The notes beneath the pieces are model-generated. The model saw only the letters and a program-made list of their open reading frames with translations, was not told where the DNA came from and did not search any database. A DNA stretch of 49,010 nucleotides from JALZKA01 sp033856515 (GTDB lineage Bacteria; Actinomycetota; Thermoleophilia; Solirubrobacterales; 70-9): contig JAWVEY010000026.1 of NCBI GenBank assembly GCA_033856515.1, positions 1 through 49,010 on the forward strand, in the 5' to 3' direction. Position numbers and translations under genes: made by a program. How positions within the stretch are numbered: position 1 is the first letter of the stretch; every line of letters starts with the position of its first letter. This document shows positions 48,605-49,010 of this stretch, piece after piece.

Positions 48605-49010
48605 GAAGCCGTTCGAACCTGACTGGCTTTCGGAGAGGCGCCGCAAGGGCGCCTCTCTTGCGCAGAGCCTCAACCTTCCTCATCCCAAGGCAAAGGGCTG
48701 GGAGTTCACCGACCTCTCCTCGCTGGACCTGGACGCCTACACCGAGGCCGCGGGCGGCGACGGTGCCTCGGCCGAGTCAGCCGAGCCCATCCTGCCCGCT
48801 CCCGACGGGTCCTCGTTCCTTCGCCAGGTGGACGCGCTGACCCTAGGCGCCGAGTTGCCTGAGCCCACGGGCAACGGCAAGCCATCCGAGCCGACGGTGA
48901 TGCCGCTGGCCGACGCGGCAGCTCGCTACCCCGAGCTCGTCAGGGAGCATCTAGGCGCCGTCGTTCCCGCGAAGGGCGACATCTTCGTCGCGCGAAACGA
49001 AGCTTCGTGG
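48597..49010 (+). CDS. sufD: SufD, N-terminal part (runs off the window)
   Basis: Scaffold partner of SufB; only the first 138 residues are visible. TTG 48597 overlaps the sufB stop by 8 nt and has GGAAGG about 5 nt upstream. The protein starts with a charged lead (MAEKPFEPDWLSERRRKGAS) and has KAKGWEFTDLSSLDL near 40, the usual N-terminal motif (KGWEFTDL-like WRYT) of SufD. The C-terminal beta-helix and the catalytic His are outside the window. A 10-bp hairpin lies early in the coding sequence. Confidence 0.92.
   Translation, partial: MAEKPFEPDWLSERRRKGASLAQSLNLPHPKAKGWEFTDLSSLDLDAYTEAAGGDGASAESAEPILPAPDGSSFLRQVDALTLGAELPEPTGNGKPSEPTVMPLADAAARYPELVREHLGAVVPAKGDIFVARNEASW
48633..48657 (+). 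other. 10-bp hairpin inside the start of sufD
   Basis: GAGAGGCGCC (48633-48642), loop GCAAG, GGCGCCTCTC (48648-48657), then TTGCG. It shares the AGAGGCGCC/GGCGCCTCT stem with the ABC terminator at 31739. Position 36 nt into sufD suggests possible attenuation of sufD relative to sufB. Confidence 0.45.

Overview
The window is very GC-rich, with dense short operons, alternative GTG/TTG starts and an actinobacterial gene content: a CysO/CysM/MoeZ/Mec cysteine set, an SufR-SufBCDSU iron-sulfur cluster system, a YrbE/MlaE-type permease, CSLREA-type surface proteins and NarL-type two-component proteins. I infer a deep-branching actinobacterium of the Thermoleophilia/Solirubrobacterales type. That placement rests on gene content and style, not on a marker gene. 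No rRNA, tRNA, CRISPR array, transposase or phage gene was seen, so this looks like ordinary chromosome.

Layout. 1-5118: 5' part of an acyl-CoA dehydrogenase, small lineage-type hypotheticals, a roadblock-like two-gene unit, and the minus-strand run CDF transporter, RdgB, RNase PH and an orphan prepilin. 5259-9035: a 1258-residue coiled-coil protein with Pro-Glu tracts and a C-terminal helix-hairpin-helix, the most unusual gene here. 9032-11519: a histone-deacetylase-fold hydrolase divergent from nadB. 11697-18207: a small Cys/His protein, hyuAB, DUF1802 and DUF1152 proteins, and a gluzincin-like protein lacking HExxH. 18208-24334: a repeat-bearing intergenic stretch, a JAMM protease (Mec-like), a GntR regulator with an orphan YrbE permease and secreted partner, a queuosine-salvage-like protein coupled to cysM, and a TetR regulator. 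24499-29888: two large secreted proteins (beta-helix/Ig and M14 carboxypeptidase). 29973-33478: a polar amino-acid ABC importer with two binding proteins. 33485-37868: cysO, moeZ, htpX and a histidine kinase/response regulator pair. 38018-49010: the Suf system (sufR, C, S, U, Rieske ferredoxin, B, start of D), interleaved with a membrane-fused GMC oxidoreductase, a CSLREA beta-helix protein and a YihY membrane protein.

How they work together. Four genes spread over 16 kb (Mec-like protease, CysM, CysO, MoeZ) together make a sulfur-carrier route to cysteine, and cysteine is the sulfur source for SufS/SufU. Fourteen start codons have a TANNNT-like -10 hexamer exactly 7 or 8 nt upstream and usually no ribosome-binding site. 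This points to widespread leaderless transcription and decides several starts, including GTG 5259. Genes inside operons more often have Shine-Dalgarno sequences or overlap the gene before.
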